A DNA stretch of 7,108 nucleotides, taken from contig JADIND010000011.1 of NCBI GenBank assembly GCA_017694215.1, forward strand, positions 1-7,108, read 5' to 3'. Position numbers and translations under genes: made by a program. Every line of letters starts with the position of its first letter. Within the stretch, counting starts at the first letter, position 1. Below the pieces are notes generated by a model that was given only the letters and a program-made list of their open reading frames with translations, did not search any database and was not told where the DNA came from. This document shows positions 1 through 5,127 of the stretch, one piece after another. This DNA is from Candidatus Scatousia excrementipullorum (GTDB lineage Bacteria > Cyanobacteriota > Vampirovibrionia > Gastranaerophilales > Gastranaerophilaceae).

Positions 1-9
1 CCCCCCCCC
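1..9. repeat. Homopolymer C9 (G9 on the coding strand), possibly longer
   Basis: The first nine bases are all C and the tract may continue beyond the window. It lies about ten codons into a minus-strand reading frame with a good ribosome binding site. Long G/C runs are rare by chance in sequence this AT-rich. Such tracts near a gene's start are known in other bacteria as slippage sites for phase variation. Confidence 0.6.
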
Positions 10-40
10 GCAAAAGCCTTGCTATACTTAAACTTTGCAC
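1..40 (-). CDS. Start of an unidentified gene with an early poly-G tract (partial, runs off the left edge)
   Basis: Read on the minus strand, a GTG at 40-38 lies 7 bases after AGGAG (48-52, within AAGGAGAG at 46-53). This ribosome binding site is as good as the one before tyrS. The frame reads MQSLSIARLLRGG and is still open at the window edge. Codons 11-13 run into at least nine consecutive G's. The gene starts 58 bases after the cysE stop on the same strand, and I see no terminator between them, so it is probably the third gene of the tyrS-cysE operon. Thirteen residues are too few to identify a family. The strong ribosome binding site and an open frame are the only support; the G run could also be an assembly-edge artefact. 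Confidence 0.5.
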   Translation of the reverse strand, partial: MQSLSIARLLRGG

Positions 41-98
41 TGTTTCTCTCCTTTTTATATTGCCAACGCTTTCATTTTACTAAATAAAGCCTTAAATT

Positions 99-758
99 TC
101 AACTTTGTTTTATTTTGCTTAATTCTTCTTTTAAGTCCTGAACCTCATATTTCAGACGGTTGAGTTCACATTTTACAGGATCAGGAATTCTGTTATGCAT
201 AAGAACACCATTTTCATCTTTAATTTTCCTTCTTACAACACGCCCGGGGACTCCAACGACCGTGGAATATTCCGGAACATCTTCCACAACGACAGAACCG
301 GCTCCTACTCTAACATAATCTCCGAGGGTAATATTGCCTAAAACCTTTGCACCAGCACCGACAATAACACCATGACCAAGCGTAGGATGGCGTTTCCCGT
401 GTTCCTTACCGGTTCCGCCAAGCGTCACCTGCTGGTATATTAATACATCATCTCCGATTACGGTTGTTGCACCGATTACAACCCCTTCACCGTGGTCAAT
501 AAAAAATCTTCTGCCAATTTTTGCAGCGGGATGAATTTCAATCCCTGTGATAATTCTTGTTATATAAGAAATGATACGCGGAATCAGCGGAATATGCCAT
601 TTGTATAATCTGTGGGCAAATCTGTATGCAATCAGAGCGTGAAGCCCCGGATAACATAATATAACCTCTAACAAATTTTCCGCAGCAGGGTCTTTGTCAT
701 AGATTACCTGAATATCCTCTTTTACTTTTGTTATTCCGCGTTTTAAAATTTTAAACAT
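99..758 (-). CDS. cysE: Serine O-acetyltransferase
   Basis: Transfers acetyl from acetyl-CoA to L-serine, giving O-acetylserine, the precursor that cysteine synthase converts to cysteine in the cytoplasm. The 219-residue protein has a short helical N-terminal domain (about 1-70) and a left-handed beta-helix of hexapeptide repeats (about 73-170). Family motifs are IEIHPAAKIG (73-82), FFIDHGEGVVIG (85-96), VTLGGTG (111-117) and KRHPT (122-126). D88-H89 and H124 match the conserved Asp/His and His of E. coli CysE; E74 stands where E. coli has Asp143, as in the shorter Bacillus-type enzymes. The N-terminal part is shorter than in E. coli (273 residues). A charged tail, 195-219, looks coiled-coil-forming. 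ATG follows the tyrS stop after one base (TAGAATG) with no clear ribosome binding site, so translation is probably coupled to tyrS. Confidence 0.94.
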   Translation of the reverse strand: MFKILKRGITKVKEDIQVIYDKDPAAENLLEVILCYPGLHALIAYRFAHRLYKWHIPLIPRIISYITRIITGIEIHPAAKIGRRFFIDHGEGVVIGATTVIGDDVLIYQQVTLGGTGKEHGKRHPTLGHGVIVGAGAKVLGNITLGDYVRVGAGSVVVEDVPEYSTVVGVPGRVVRRKIKDENGVLMHNRIPDPVKCELNRLKYEVQDLKEELSKIKQS

Positions 759-759
759 T

Positions 760-1983
760 CTATTTTACCAGTTTAGCAAACTTTCTTTTTCCTGCCTGCA
801 ATACTACATCTTCCGTAAAGTTAAGAGTATAAGCCATATCGGTAATTTTTTCGCCGTCAAGTTTTACTCCGCCGCCCTGAATAAGACGTTTAGCTTCACC
901 TTTACTCTGAACAAATTTAAGTTCTACAAGCACATCAAGAATACCTTTTCCATTCATGCCGGAAACTTCTTCAATATCATCAGGAATTCCCTTATTTGAT
1001 ACTATATTTATAAAAGCCTCCTGTCCTCTTTTTGCACCGTCTTCTCCATGGTATTCAGCAGTAATCGTGTACGCAAGTTTCATTTTGATATCACGCGGAT
1101 TGACCGAACCTTCAGCAAGCTGCTTATCAATAGTTTCAAGTTCTTCTTTTGTTGCATCTGTCAGCAAACTGAAATAACGTGAAATCATGTGGTCAGGAAT
1201 ACTCATTAATTTTCCGAACATATCAAATTCTGAATCAGTTAACGAAATACAATGTTCAGGATAAGTTTTTGACATTTTAACAACGCCGTCTGTACCTTCC
1301 AATAAAGGCAGAAGCATTACAAGCTGCGGATACTTCTTACCGTAAGCGGCCTGAATATCACGTCCGAGAAGCGTGTTAAATCTCTGGTCAGTTCCGCCGA
1401 GTTCTATATCTGAATCAATTTCAACAGAATCATATGCCTGCATTAAAGGATAGAAAAATTCATGGATTGCAATAGGCTTGCCTTCTGCATATCTTTTGGC
1501 AAAATCATCACGTGTCATCATCTGAGCAACAGTAACCTGCGAGGCTAGTTTCAATAAATCAATAAAACTCATTTTATGCAGCCAATCAGCATTATTGGTG
1601 ACTTCTGCTTTTGAAACATCAAGAACTTTTGACATCTGCTCAAAATAAGACTTAGCGTTTTCTTCAACCTGCTCTTTTGTTAATGCAGGTCTGGTTTCGG
1701 ATTTTCCGGAAGGATCGCCGACCATTGCAGTCGCACCTCCGACAATCAAGACTATCTTATGCCCGAGATTTTGAAATTCTCTTAATTTCCTCATAACTAC
1801 AGTGTGACCCAGATGTAAGTCCGGACGTGTAGGATCCATACCCAGTTTTACTCTTAACGGAGTATTTGTATCATGTGAATGCTGCAATTTCACAGCTAAT
1901 TCTTCAATTCCGCCCGGTAATACTTCCGCATTTCTCGTCAAATGTTTTGCCTGTTCCAAAAATTCCTGTCTGATTTCAACCAT
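760..1983 (-). CDS. tyrS: Tyrosyl-tRNA synthetase
   Basis: Class I aminoacyl-tRNA synthetase that charges tRNA-Tyr with tyrosine. The 407-residue protein has the Rossmann catalytic domain with a HIGH motif HLGH (57-60), the tyrosine-pocket motif YPLMQAYD (178-185), ELGGTDQ (194-200) and a KMSKS-loop variant KMSKT (236-240). An anticodon-binding helical region follows, then a C-terminal S4-like RNA-binding domain (about 346-407, with GEAKRLIQGGGVKLDG at 362-377). The architecture matches the longer TyrZ/Haemophilus-type enzymes. The ATG at 1983 is preceded by AAGGAGAG (1989-1996) at normal spacing. A promoter at 2010-2038 implies a leader of only about 20 bases, too short for a T-box, so tyrosine-responsive leader control is not apparent. 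It is the first gene of a unit with cysE. Confidence 0.97.
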   Translation of the reverse strand: MVEIRQEFLEQAKHLTRNAEVLPGGIEELAVKLQHSHDTNTPLRVKLGMDPTRPDLHLGHTVVMRKLREFQNLGHKIVLIVGGATAMVGDPSGKSETRPALTKEQVEENAKSYFEQMSKVLDVSKAEVTNNADWLHKMSFIDLLKLASQVTVAQMMTRDDFAKRYAEGKPIAIHEFFYPLMQAYDSVEIDSDIELGGTDQRFNTLLGRDIQAAYGKKYPQLVMLLPLLEGTDGVVKMSKTYPEHCISLTDSEFDMFGKLMSIPDHMISRYFSLLTDATKEELETIDKQLAEGSVNPRDIKMKLAYTITAEYHGEDGAKRGQEAFINIVSNKGIPDDIEEVSGMNGKGILDVLVELKFVQSKGEAKRLIQGGGVKLDGEKITDMAYTLNFTEDVVLQAGKRKFAKLVK

Positions 1984-2009
1984 ATTTTCTCTCCTTTTCA
2001 GTATTTATA

Positions 2010-2038
2010 ATTGTATCAAAAACAAAATTTCTTTACAA
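2010..2038 (-). promoter_or_regulatory. Sigma-70-type promoter of tyrS-cysE
   Basis: On the minus strand there is TTGTAA (2033-2038), a 17-base spacer and TACAAT (2010-2015), matching consensus at 4/6 and 5/6. Transcription would begin near 2003, about 20 bases before the tyrS ATG, with the ribosome binding site just inside the transcript. The -35 box overlaps that of a possible plus-strand promoter. Confidence 0.6.
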
Positions 2039-2060
2039 AATAGCAAAAAAATCTTATTTT
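2032..2060 (+). promoter_or_regulatory. Possible divergent promoter for the 2094-2621 gene
   Basis: TTTACA (2032-2037), 17 bases, then TATTTT (2055-2060), 5/6 and 4/6 matches. The predicted start near 2067 leaves a leader of about 27 bases before the GGAG and ATT at 2084-2096. In such AT-rich DNA a match of this quality can arise by chance. Confidence 0.35.
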
Positions 2061-2093
2061 ATGTTTTGATAACAAAAAGCAGCGGAGAAAAAT

Positions 2094-2621
2094 ATTATAA
2101 AAATATCATTTACCGGTATAAGAAATGCAAGCTATATATACGATTCCGATAAACAAAAGGGTATAAAAGCCTCTTACCTGAATACTCAACTTAAAGATGA
2201 CGAATATGGCAATGACCTTACGGAATACAAAAAATTAATCAGTAAACACAGTGCATTTCAAAACCCTTACTACTCAAACTTTATTAATATAGCCAGCATA
2301 AATCACAAAGGAACTAATGTAACTGTACTTAACGGAGTTATTATTCCTGAAAATGATAATTTTCTTCCATTATTTGAATTTATAGCAAAACTTACAAAAA
2401 AAATTTCCGAAATGCCTGAAAAAGATATTATCCATGATGCAGGATATTTAAAAAATGATTATTCCGACTTGGGATTGCTATTAAACAGAAGAGTTTCAAC
2501 ATCATTACAGCCATATGATAAAGATTGGAAAGAAAAAATTCATAATCCGGCTAGCAGAAAAAAATGTGCAGGAAAAATTTTCAAAGGAATAGAAGCAGAA
2601 ATGTTTGAATATTTTGCATAA
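2094..2621 (+). CDS. Hypothetical protein with an ATT start or a lost start codon
   Basis: The frame ending at 2621 is open back to a stop at 2070-2072, but its first ATG is at 2412, which would leave only 69 residues. The 112 codons before that ATG read as ordinary protein, including ISFTGIRNASYIYDSD and VTVLNGVIIPENDNF. GGAG at 2084-2087 lies six bases before an ATT at 2094, which would give a 175-residue product beginning (M)IKISFTG. An early I/V-x-F-x-G motif is something I recall from many hypothetical proteins of Gastranaerophilales; that is memory, not a search. The product is mixed alpha/beta in appearance, with a charged lysine-rich end and no membrane segment or signal peptide. I do not recognise the family. 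Either it uses a rare ATT start, or an ATG has mutated and the gene is decaying, or it is a 5'-truncated remnant. It has a clean terminator behind it. Confidence 0.6.
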   Translation: MIKISFTGIRNASYIYDSDKQKGIKASYLNTQLKDDEYGNDLTEYKKLISKHSAFQNPYYSNFINIASINHKGTNVTVLNGVIIPENDNFLPLFEFIAKLTKKISEMPEKDIIHDAGYLKNDYSDLGLLLNRRVSTSLQPYDKDWKEKIHNPASRKKCAGKIFKGIEAEMFEYFA

Positions 2622-2634
2622 GTTATAAAATATA

Positions 2635-2666
2635 AAAAGGCTGTTTTATTTTATAAACAGCCTTTT
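2635..2666. terminator. Bidirectional Rho-independent terminator
   Basis: Perfect 12-bp stem AAAAGGCTGTTT (2635-2646) / AAACAGCCTTTT (2655-2666) with an 8-base loop. T-rich tracts follow on both strands. It sits 14 bases after the stop of the plus-strand gene ending at 2621 and 12 bases beyond the stop of the minus-strand gene at 2679, so it can end both converging transcripts. Confidence 0.9.
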
Positions 2667-2678
2667 CTTTAATCTGTG

Positions 2679-3050
2679 TTATTGAAGAGAATTCAATTCC
2701 GCTCTCAATTCAGAAATTTCAGCCTGAAACTTTTCTAGATACGGAACTCCGTCATCATCAGTTCCGCCTTCACGCAAAGCTCTAATGCATTTCAAATCTA
2801 AAGCATTTAATTCTTCTTTTATTTCGGAAATTCTTGTGCCTTTCACTTTTGCCGCGGCAGCAGCAAGATATTCTTCAGTATTTGAAATATCAACCAGCAA
2901 GCCGTCAGAGATTGCATATTTATCTCTGTTTTCTTCAAAAGTTGCAACATCCACTCCGGAAAGCTCTTTTGCTTCAGCAGGATACTCCCAGGCACGGTTT
3001 ACATTATCACCGTATTCGTATAAATTATTATTTTTAATTACATAAAACAT
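2679..3050 (-). CDS. Small phage-tail-accessory-like protein
   Basis: A 123-residue protein of unknown exact function. The N-terminal part (1-55, MFYVIKNNNLYEYGDNVNRAW and on to LLVDIS) looks like a small folded beta-rich module. The middle (60-90) is alanine- and charge-rich helix with ISEIKEELNALDLKCIRALREG. The C-terminus (104-122) is a further amphipathic helix with EISELRAEL. Paired helices of the form 'IxEIKxxLxxLDxKxIRALREG ... YLxxxxxEIxxLRxEL' are, from memory, typical of small proteins encoded next to tail-fibre genes in phages and prophages. Its ATG overlaps the stop of the tail-fibre-like gene (TAATG), with AAAGGAG at 3058-3064, so the two are co-translated. A chaperone or tip-assembly role is an inference from position. 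Confidence 0.8.
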   Translation of the reverse strand: MFYVIKNNNLYEYGDNVNRAWEYPAEAKELSGVDVATFEENRDKYAISDGLLVDISNTEEYLAAAAAKVKGTRISEIKEELNALDLKCIRALREGGTDDDGVPYLEKFQAEISELRAELNSLQ

Positions 3051-3961
3051 TATTCTTCTCCTTTCATCGGAATAAATGACAACCTGCAGTTTCCGCTCGA
3101 TATTTTGTAAACCGAGCCTTTAGCAACGGGCATACATAGAGCTGACCAGCCTATATGCCCCTGTTGATGATAACCTATTGTATAAGATTTATTATCAATA
3201 TACAGATATTTATACTGGTTCTGCTGAGTTTCAGCAAAAGCAAAGGCATAACCGTTTACTGTTGCGGTGTAGTTTGTATTGGCTGATTTTGATACAGTAT
3301 TTGCATAATCAGGCATTCCCATATTTATTATGGCAAAAATATCGTTTTGCTTTAAAAGTCCTGTCGGATTAACTATTTTAAGATTTGCAACTGTTTCTTC
3401 TGTATTTTCAAAAGTCGCAATAACAATTCCCTGAAACTCTTGCCAGCTATCCAAATCATCATCATACATGTAATTTTTATTTTCAGTGATGTTATACCAG
3501 ATACCGCCGGAATAAACCGGAGTAAGATTAGAATACTGAAAAACCGGTGCTATACCGATATCACCGTCAGACACATATACACAGTTAACCGTAGAATTTT
3601 TTGAGGTTGTAAGAACAGTATCAGATTCAACGGTATATTCAATACTTTTTAAGGTTCCGTCAGAATTTCTTCCGTTAGGAATGAGAACTTTTAAACCTGA
3701 TTTTACAGTAATAGTATTCCCCGTAAAAGTGACAACACCATTCGGAGCCTCGACAACACAGTTTGAAATAAGGGTTGTATTTTCAAGATTAATCCCTGCT
3801 CTGTCGGAATTCACTCCGGAAAGAGTTTCTTCAATCTTTGAATCCGTATATTCTTTATTTTCGGTAATCTGGTTTGCGAGTGCAATAAAGTTTGCATTGA
3901 CTTCCTGAGCCTTTGCCTTTGTCCCGGGAATAAACGAATACGGAATAATAGAATTTGTCAT
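3050..3961 (-). CDS. Phage tail-fibre-like structural protein
   Basis: A 303-residue protein. The N-terminus carries IPYSFIPGTKAKAQEVNANF (6-25), a signature I associate with phage tail or baseplate fibre proteins (F-x-P-G-T-x-A-x-A-x-x-V-N-x-N-F), followed by a short helical stretch (26-50). The centre (60-200) is beta-rich with many Asn, Thr and Val, including a region resembling attachment modules (VYSGGIWYNITENKNYMYDDD, 149-169). The C-terminal part (215-303: MPDYANTVS, NTNYTATVNGYAFAF, then CMPVAKGSVYKIS and LSFIPMKGEE) resembles tip domains in tail proteins that contact surfaces. No signal peptide or membrane helix is seen. GGAAGGAAA before the ATG gives a usable ribosome binding site, and a strong promoter lies at 4012-4041. 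Capsid, terminase, sheath and lysis genes are all absent nearby, so it may be a domesticated or relict tail cassette. The exact role is unknown. Confidence 0.82.
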   Translation of the reverse strand: MTNSIIPYSFIPGTKAKAQEVNANFIALANQITENKEYTDSKIEETLSGVNSDRAGINLENTTLISNCVVEAPNGVVTFTGNTITVKSGLKVLIPNGRNSDGTLKSIEYTVESDTVLTTSKNSTVNCVYVSDGDIGIAPVFQYSNLTPVYSGGIWYNITENKNYMYDDDLDSWQEFQGIVIATFENTEETVANLKIVNPTGLLKQNDIFAIINMGMPDYANTVSKSANTNYTATVNGYAFAFAETQQNQYKYLYIDNKSYTIGYHQQGHIGWSALCMPVAKGSVYKISSGNCRLSFIPMKGEE

Positions 3962-4011
3962 ACGTTTCCTTCCTATATAAAGTAAACTATGACAAATAAG
4001 GCGTATAAGAT

Positions 4012-4041
4012 ATTATACAATGAAATTTCAAAAACCGTCAA
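4012..4041 (-). promoter_or_regulatory. Near-consensus promoter of the tail-like cassette
   Basis: On the minus strand there is TTGACG (4036-4041), an 18-base spacer and a perfect TATAAT (4012-4017). Transcription would start near 4005, leaving a leader of about 44 bases to the ATG at 3961. This is the best promoter match in the window. It gives the two tail-like genes their own transcript, where a late phage gene would normally be read from a long upstream operon. Confidence 0.65.
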
Positions 4042-4172
4042 GCAAACCTGTTATGCAATTATTTTAAATACTATTGCGGTCACCGCCCCGTAATCACACT
4101 GCCGCCGCACCATGTCATCCTGAAAGCGTAGAAAAATTAGTTGAGCCTTTTCTGGCGAAACTTTATTTTTCA

Positions 4173-4248
4173 AGTAATGTAGGTTTTGGTAATCTCTGAT
4201 TACCGAAACATTTTTGTTGTGGTAAATTAAAATTTACCACAACCTACT
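4173..4248 (+). repeat. Double-hairpin repeat, left copy
   Basis: Two hairpins lie side by side: GTTTTGGTAATC/GATTACCGAAAC (4183-4209, one T-G pair) and the perfect GTTGTGGTAAATT/AATTTACCACAAC (4216-4243). GTAGG (4179-4183) and CCTAC (4243-4247) can close them into a Y-shaped structure. It matches 4866-4940 in reverse orientation. Confidence 0.9.
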
Positions 4249-4272
4249 GTTCTTTTTTATCCAGTCCGCCCC

Positions 4273-4357
4273 CTCACCCTAACCCTCTCCCCTCGGGCGA
4301 GGGAATATAATGCCTCCCTTATGAAGGGAGGTGGCACGGAGTGCCGGAGGGTTTTAA
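4273..4357 (+). repeat. Three-hairpin repeat, copy A
   Basis: Begins CTCACCCTAACCCTCTCCCC and ends GTGCCGGAGGGTTTTAA. Three hairpins follow one another: CCCTCG/CGAGGG (4290-4303), CCTCCCTT/AAGGGAGG (4313-4331) and GGCAC/GTGCC (4333-4345). Copy B at 5027-5114 shares both ends almost exactly but differs in stems and loops in between. Confidence 0.85.
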
Positions 4358-4658
4358 GGAAGGTGCGGAAACCTTGGTTTCTGCTAACTCGTTTCTTTTG
4401 GTCGCGTGTTTTCTTTTCTTTCGTCTATTTCTTTATCTTCTTGGTTGTCGGCATTAAACGGGTCTTCACCAATGCTCCGCCGGCACATTGCCGCCGTGTG
4501 CTTGGCTACACCCTCTGCCGGCAATCCGCTTTTTCATCGCAAAAAAAAGAAAAGAAACAGACATTAAATAATGTATTTATTGATGAGAAAATCCCCCTTC
4601 TCTTCCCCCTTTAAAAAAGGGGGCCAGGACTTTGTTATACTTATAAGTTTTTTATTAT

Positions 4659-4705
4659 GTTCATTTCTTTCTTTTCTATTACGATGAGAAAGGAAAGAAA
4701 TGAAC
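4659..4705. repeat. 19-bp imperfect hairpin
   Basis: The arm starting GTTCATTTCTTTC (4659-4677) pairs with the arm ending GAAAGAAATGAAC (4687-4705) around a 9-base loop, with a single T-G mismatch. It is followed by CCAAAGAAAGAAAAGCACG, which resembles the reverse complement of GTTTCTTTTGGTCGCGTG at 4391-4408, suggesting two diverged members of one repeat family. Confidence 0.75.
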
Positions 4706-4783
4706 CAAAGAAAGAAAAGCACGTTGAATTACAGCAATGCTTCGCATTGCAAGACCAAATGAATGACGTGAAAATTTTCTAAG

Positions 4784-4807
4784 ATCCTGAAACCAGTTCA
4801 GGATGAC
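4784..4807. repeat. ATCCTGAA hairpin repeat
   Basis: ATCCTGAA (4784-4791) and TTCAGGAT (4797-4804) form an 8-bp stem around ACCAG. TTCAGGATGAC (4797-4807) is the exact reverse complement of GTCATCCTGAA at 4114-4124. Similar 'GTCATCCTGAA' intergenic repeats are widespread in bacterial genomes. Confidence 0.7.
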
Positions 4808-4865
4808 AGAAAAATTTCACCTTTCAGCTCCGCTATTGTGCTTACGCACACGCTCCGCCATTAAA

Positions 4866-4940
4866 AGTAGGTTGTGGTAAATTTTAATTTACCACAACAA
4901 AAAGGTTTCGGTAATCAAGATTACCAAAACCTACATTACT
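4866..4940 (-). repeat. Double-hairpin repeat, right copy
   Basis: Reverse-complement copy of 4173-4248. It holds the perfect hairpin GTTGTGGTAAATT/AATTTACCACAAC (4871-4898) and GGTTTCGGTAATC/GATTACCAAAACC (4904-4931, one mismatch). GTAGG (4867-4871) and CCTAC (4930-4934) close the pair. Confidence 0.9.
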
Positions 4941-4961
4941 CTCATCCTATACAGGAAAGAG

Positions 4962-5012
4962 ATTCTGAACAGTGACAAATTTCGTGAGCCAGAGCTGTTA
5001 ACGTTTCAGAAT
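4962..5012. repeat. ATTCTGAA long-loop hairpin repeat
   Basis: ATTCTGAA (4962-4969) pairs with TTCAGAAT (5005-5012) around a 35-base loop that contains a smaller AACAG/CTGTT pairing. The stem equals that at 4784-4804 with one C-G pair replaced by T-A on both arms. TTCAGAATGAC echoes TTCAGGATGAC, so these look like members of one family. Confidence 0.6.
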
Positions 5013-5018
5013 GACATG

Positions 5019-5087
5019 AAAAAAAACTCACCCTAATCCTCTCCCCAAAAAGGGGCGGGGGAATGTTATGTCGACCTTTTAGGTGAG
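5019..5087 (-). terminator. Possible aroC terminator built from repeat B
   Basis: Read on the minus strand, downstream of aroC, CTCACC (5082-5087) can pair with GGTGAG (5027-5032), enclosing the CCCC/GGGG hairpin, and eight T's follow at once (5019-5026). This is terminator-like, but the enclosing loop is large. No other terminator is seen between aroC and this point. Confidence 0.35.
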
Positions 5088-5114
5088 GCGGCACTTAGTG
5101 CCGGAGGGTTTTAA
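5027..5114 (+). repeat. Three-hairpin repeat, copy B
   Basis: Direct-orientation copy of 4273-4357. Its first 20 bases differ from copy A at one position and its last 17 (GTGCCGGAGGGTTTTAA) are identical. Hairpins are CCCC/GGGG (5043-5055), a weak ACCT/AGGT (5074-5084) and CGGCAC/GTGCCG with loop TTA (5089-5103), where copy A has loop GGA. It ends 13 bases from the aroC stop. Confidence 0.85.
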
Positions 5115-5127
5115 CACCCCTGACTCT

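Larger units (their letters stand above)
4173..4940. mobile_element. Possible MITE-like segment bounded by 75-bp inverted repeats
   Basis: A 76-bp sequence at 4173-4248 recurs as its reverse complement at 4866-4940, differing by one single-base indel and one substitution. The 768-bp segment they enclose encodes no transposase. I find no target-site duplication directly outside the repeats. It may be a non-autonomous element, or simply two separate insertions of one dispersed repeat in opposite directions. Confidence 0.3.
4042..5127. other. Gene-free island packed with hairpin repeats
   Basis: About 1.1 kb between the tail-like cassette and aroC without a credible gene. It is locally richer in G and C than its neighbours and made almost entirely of short inverted repeats. 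The best supported are listed separately. Others are GCGGT/ACCGC (4076-4086), GCGGAAACC/GGTTTCTGC (4365-4384, one mismatch), GCCGGCA/TGCCGGC (4479-4485 and 4516-4522), CCCCCTTT/AAAGGGGG (4605-4623), GCAATGC/GCATTGC (4734-4750) and TGTGC/GCACA (4837-4850). Between 4385 and 4560 lies a T- and C-rich stretch on this strand whose GTTTCTTTT (4391-4399) is answered by AAAAGAAAC (4550-4558). No tRNA, CRISPR array or transposase is visible. Confidence 0.8.

Noticed and set aside
57..74. Six-codon leader peptide (MKALAI) between cysE and the left-edge gene
   Set aside because: No ribosome binding site and no regulatory codon run; a short open frame of this size is expected by chance.
956..1177. Plus-strand open frame inside tyrS
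   Set aside because: Antisense shadow of a strongly conserved gene; the same holds for frames inside the tail-like genes and aroC.
1984..2093. T-box leader upstream of tyrS
   Set aside because: The promoter leaves only about 20 bases of leader, and no T-box sequence or large terminator/antiterminator is seen.
2412..2621. Taking the ATG at 2412 as the gene start
   Set aside because: There is no good ribosome binding site before it, and 112 protein-like open codons precede it in the same frame.
4321..4614. Plus-strand open frame of 97 codons in the repeat island
   Set aside because: It starts in the loop of a repeat-A hairpin, runs across repeats, has biased low-complexity composition and no ribosome binding site.
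4160..4952. Target-site duplication flanking the inverted repeats
   Set aside because: The bases just outside the two repeat ends (TTTTTCA on the left, CTCATCC on the right) show no convincing direct repeat.
4042..5127. CRISPR array or tRNA genes in the repeat island
   Set aside because: The repeats are few, of different families, irregularly spaced and in mixed orientation; no cloverleaf with a GGTTC-type arm was found.
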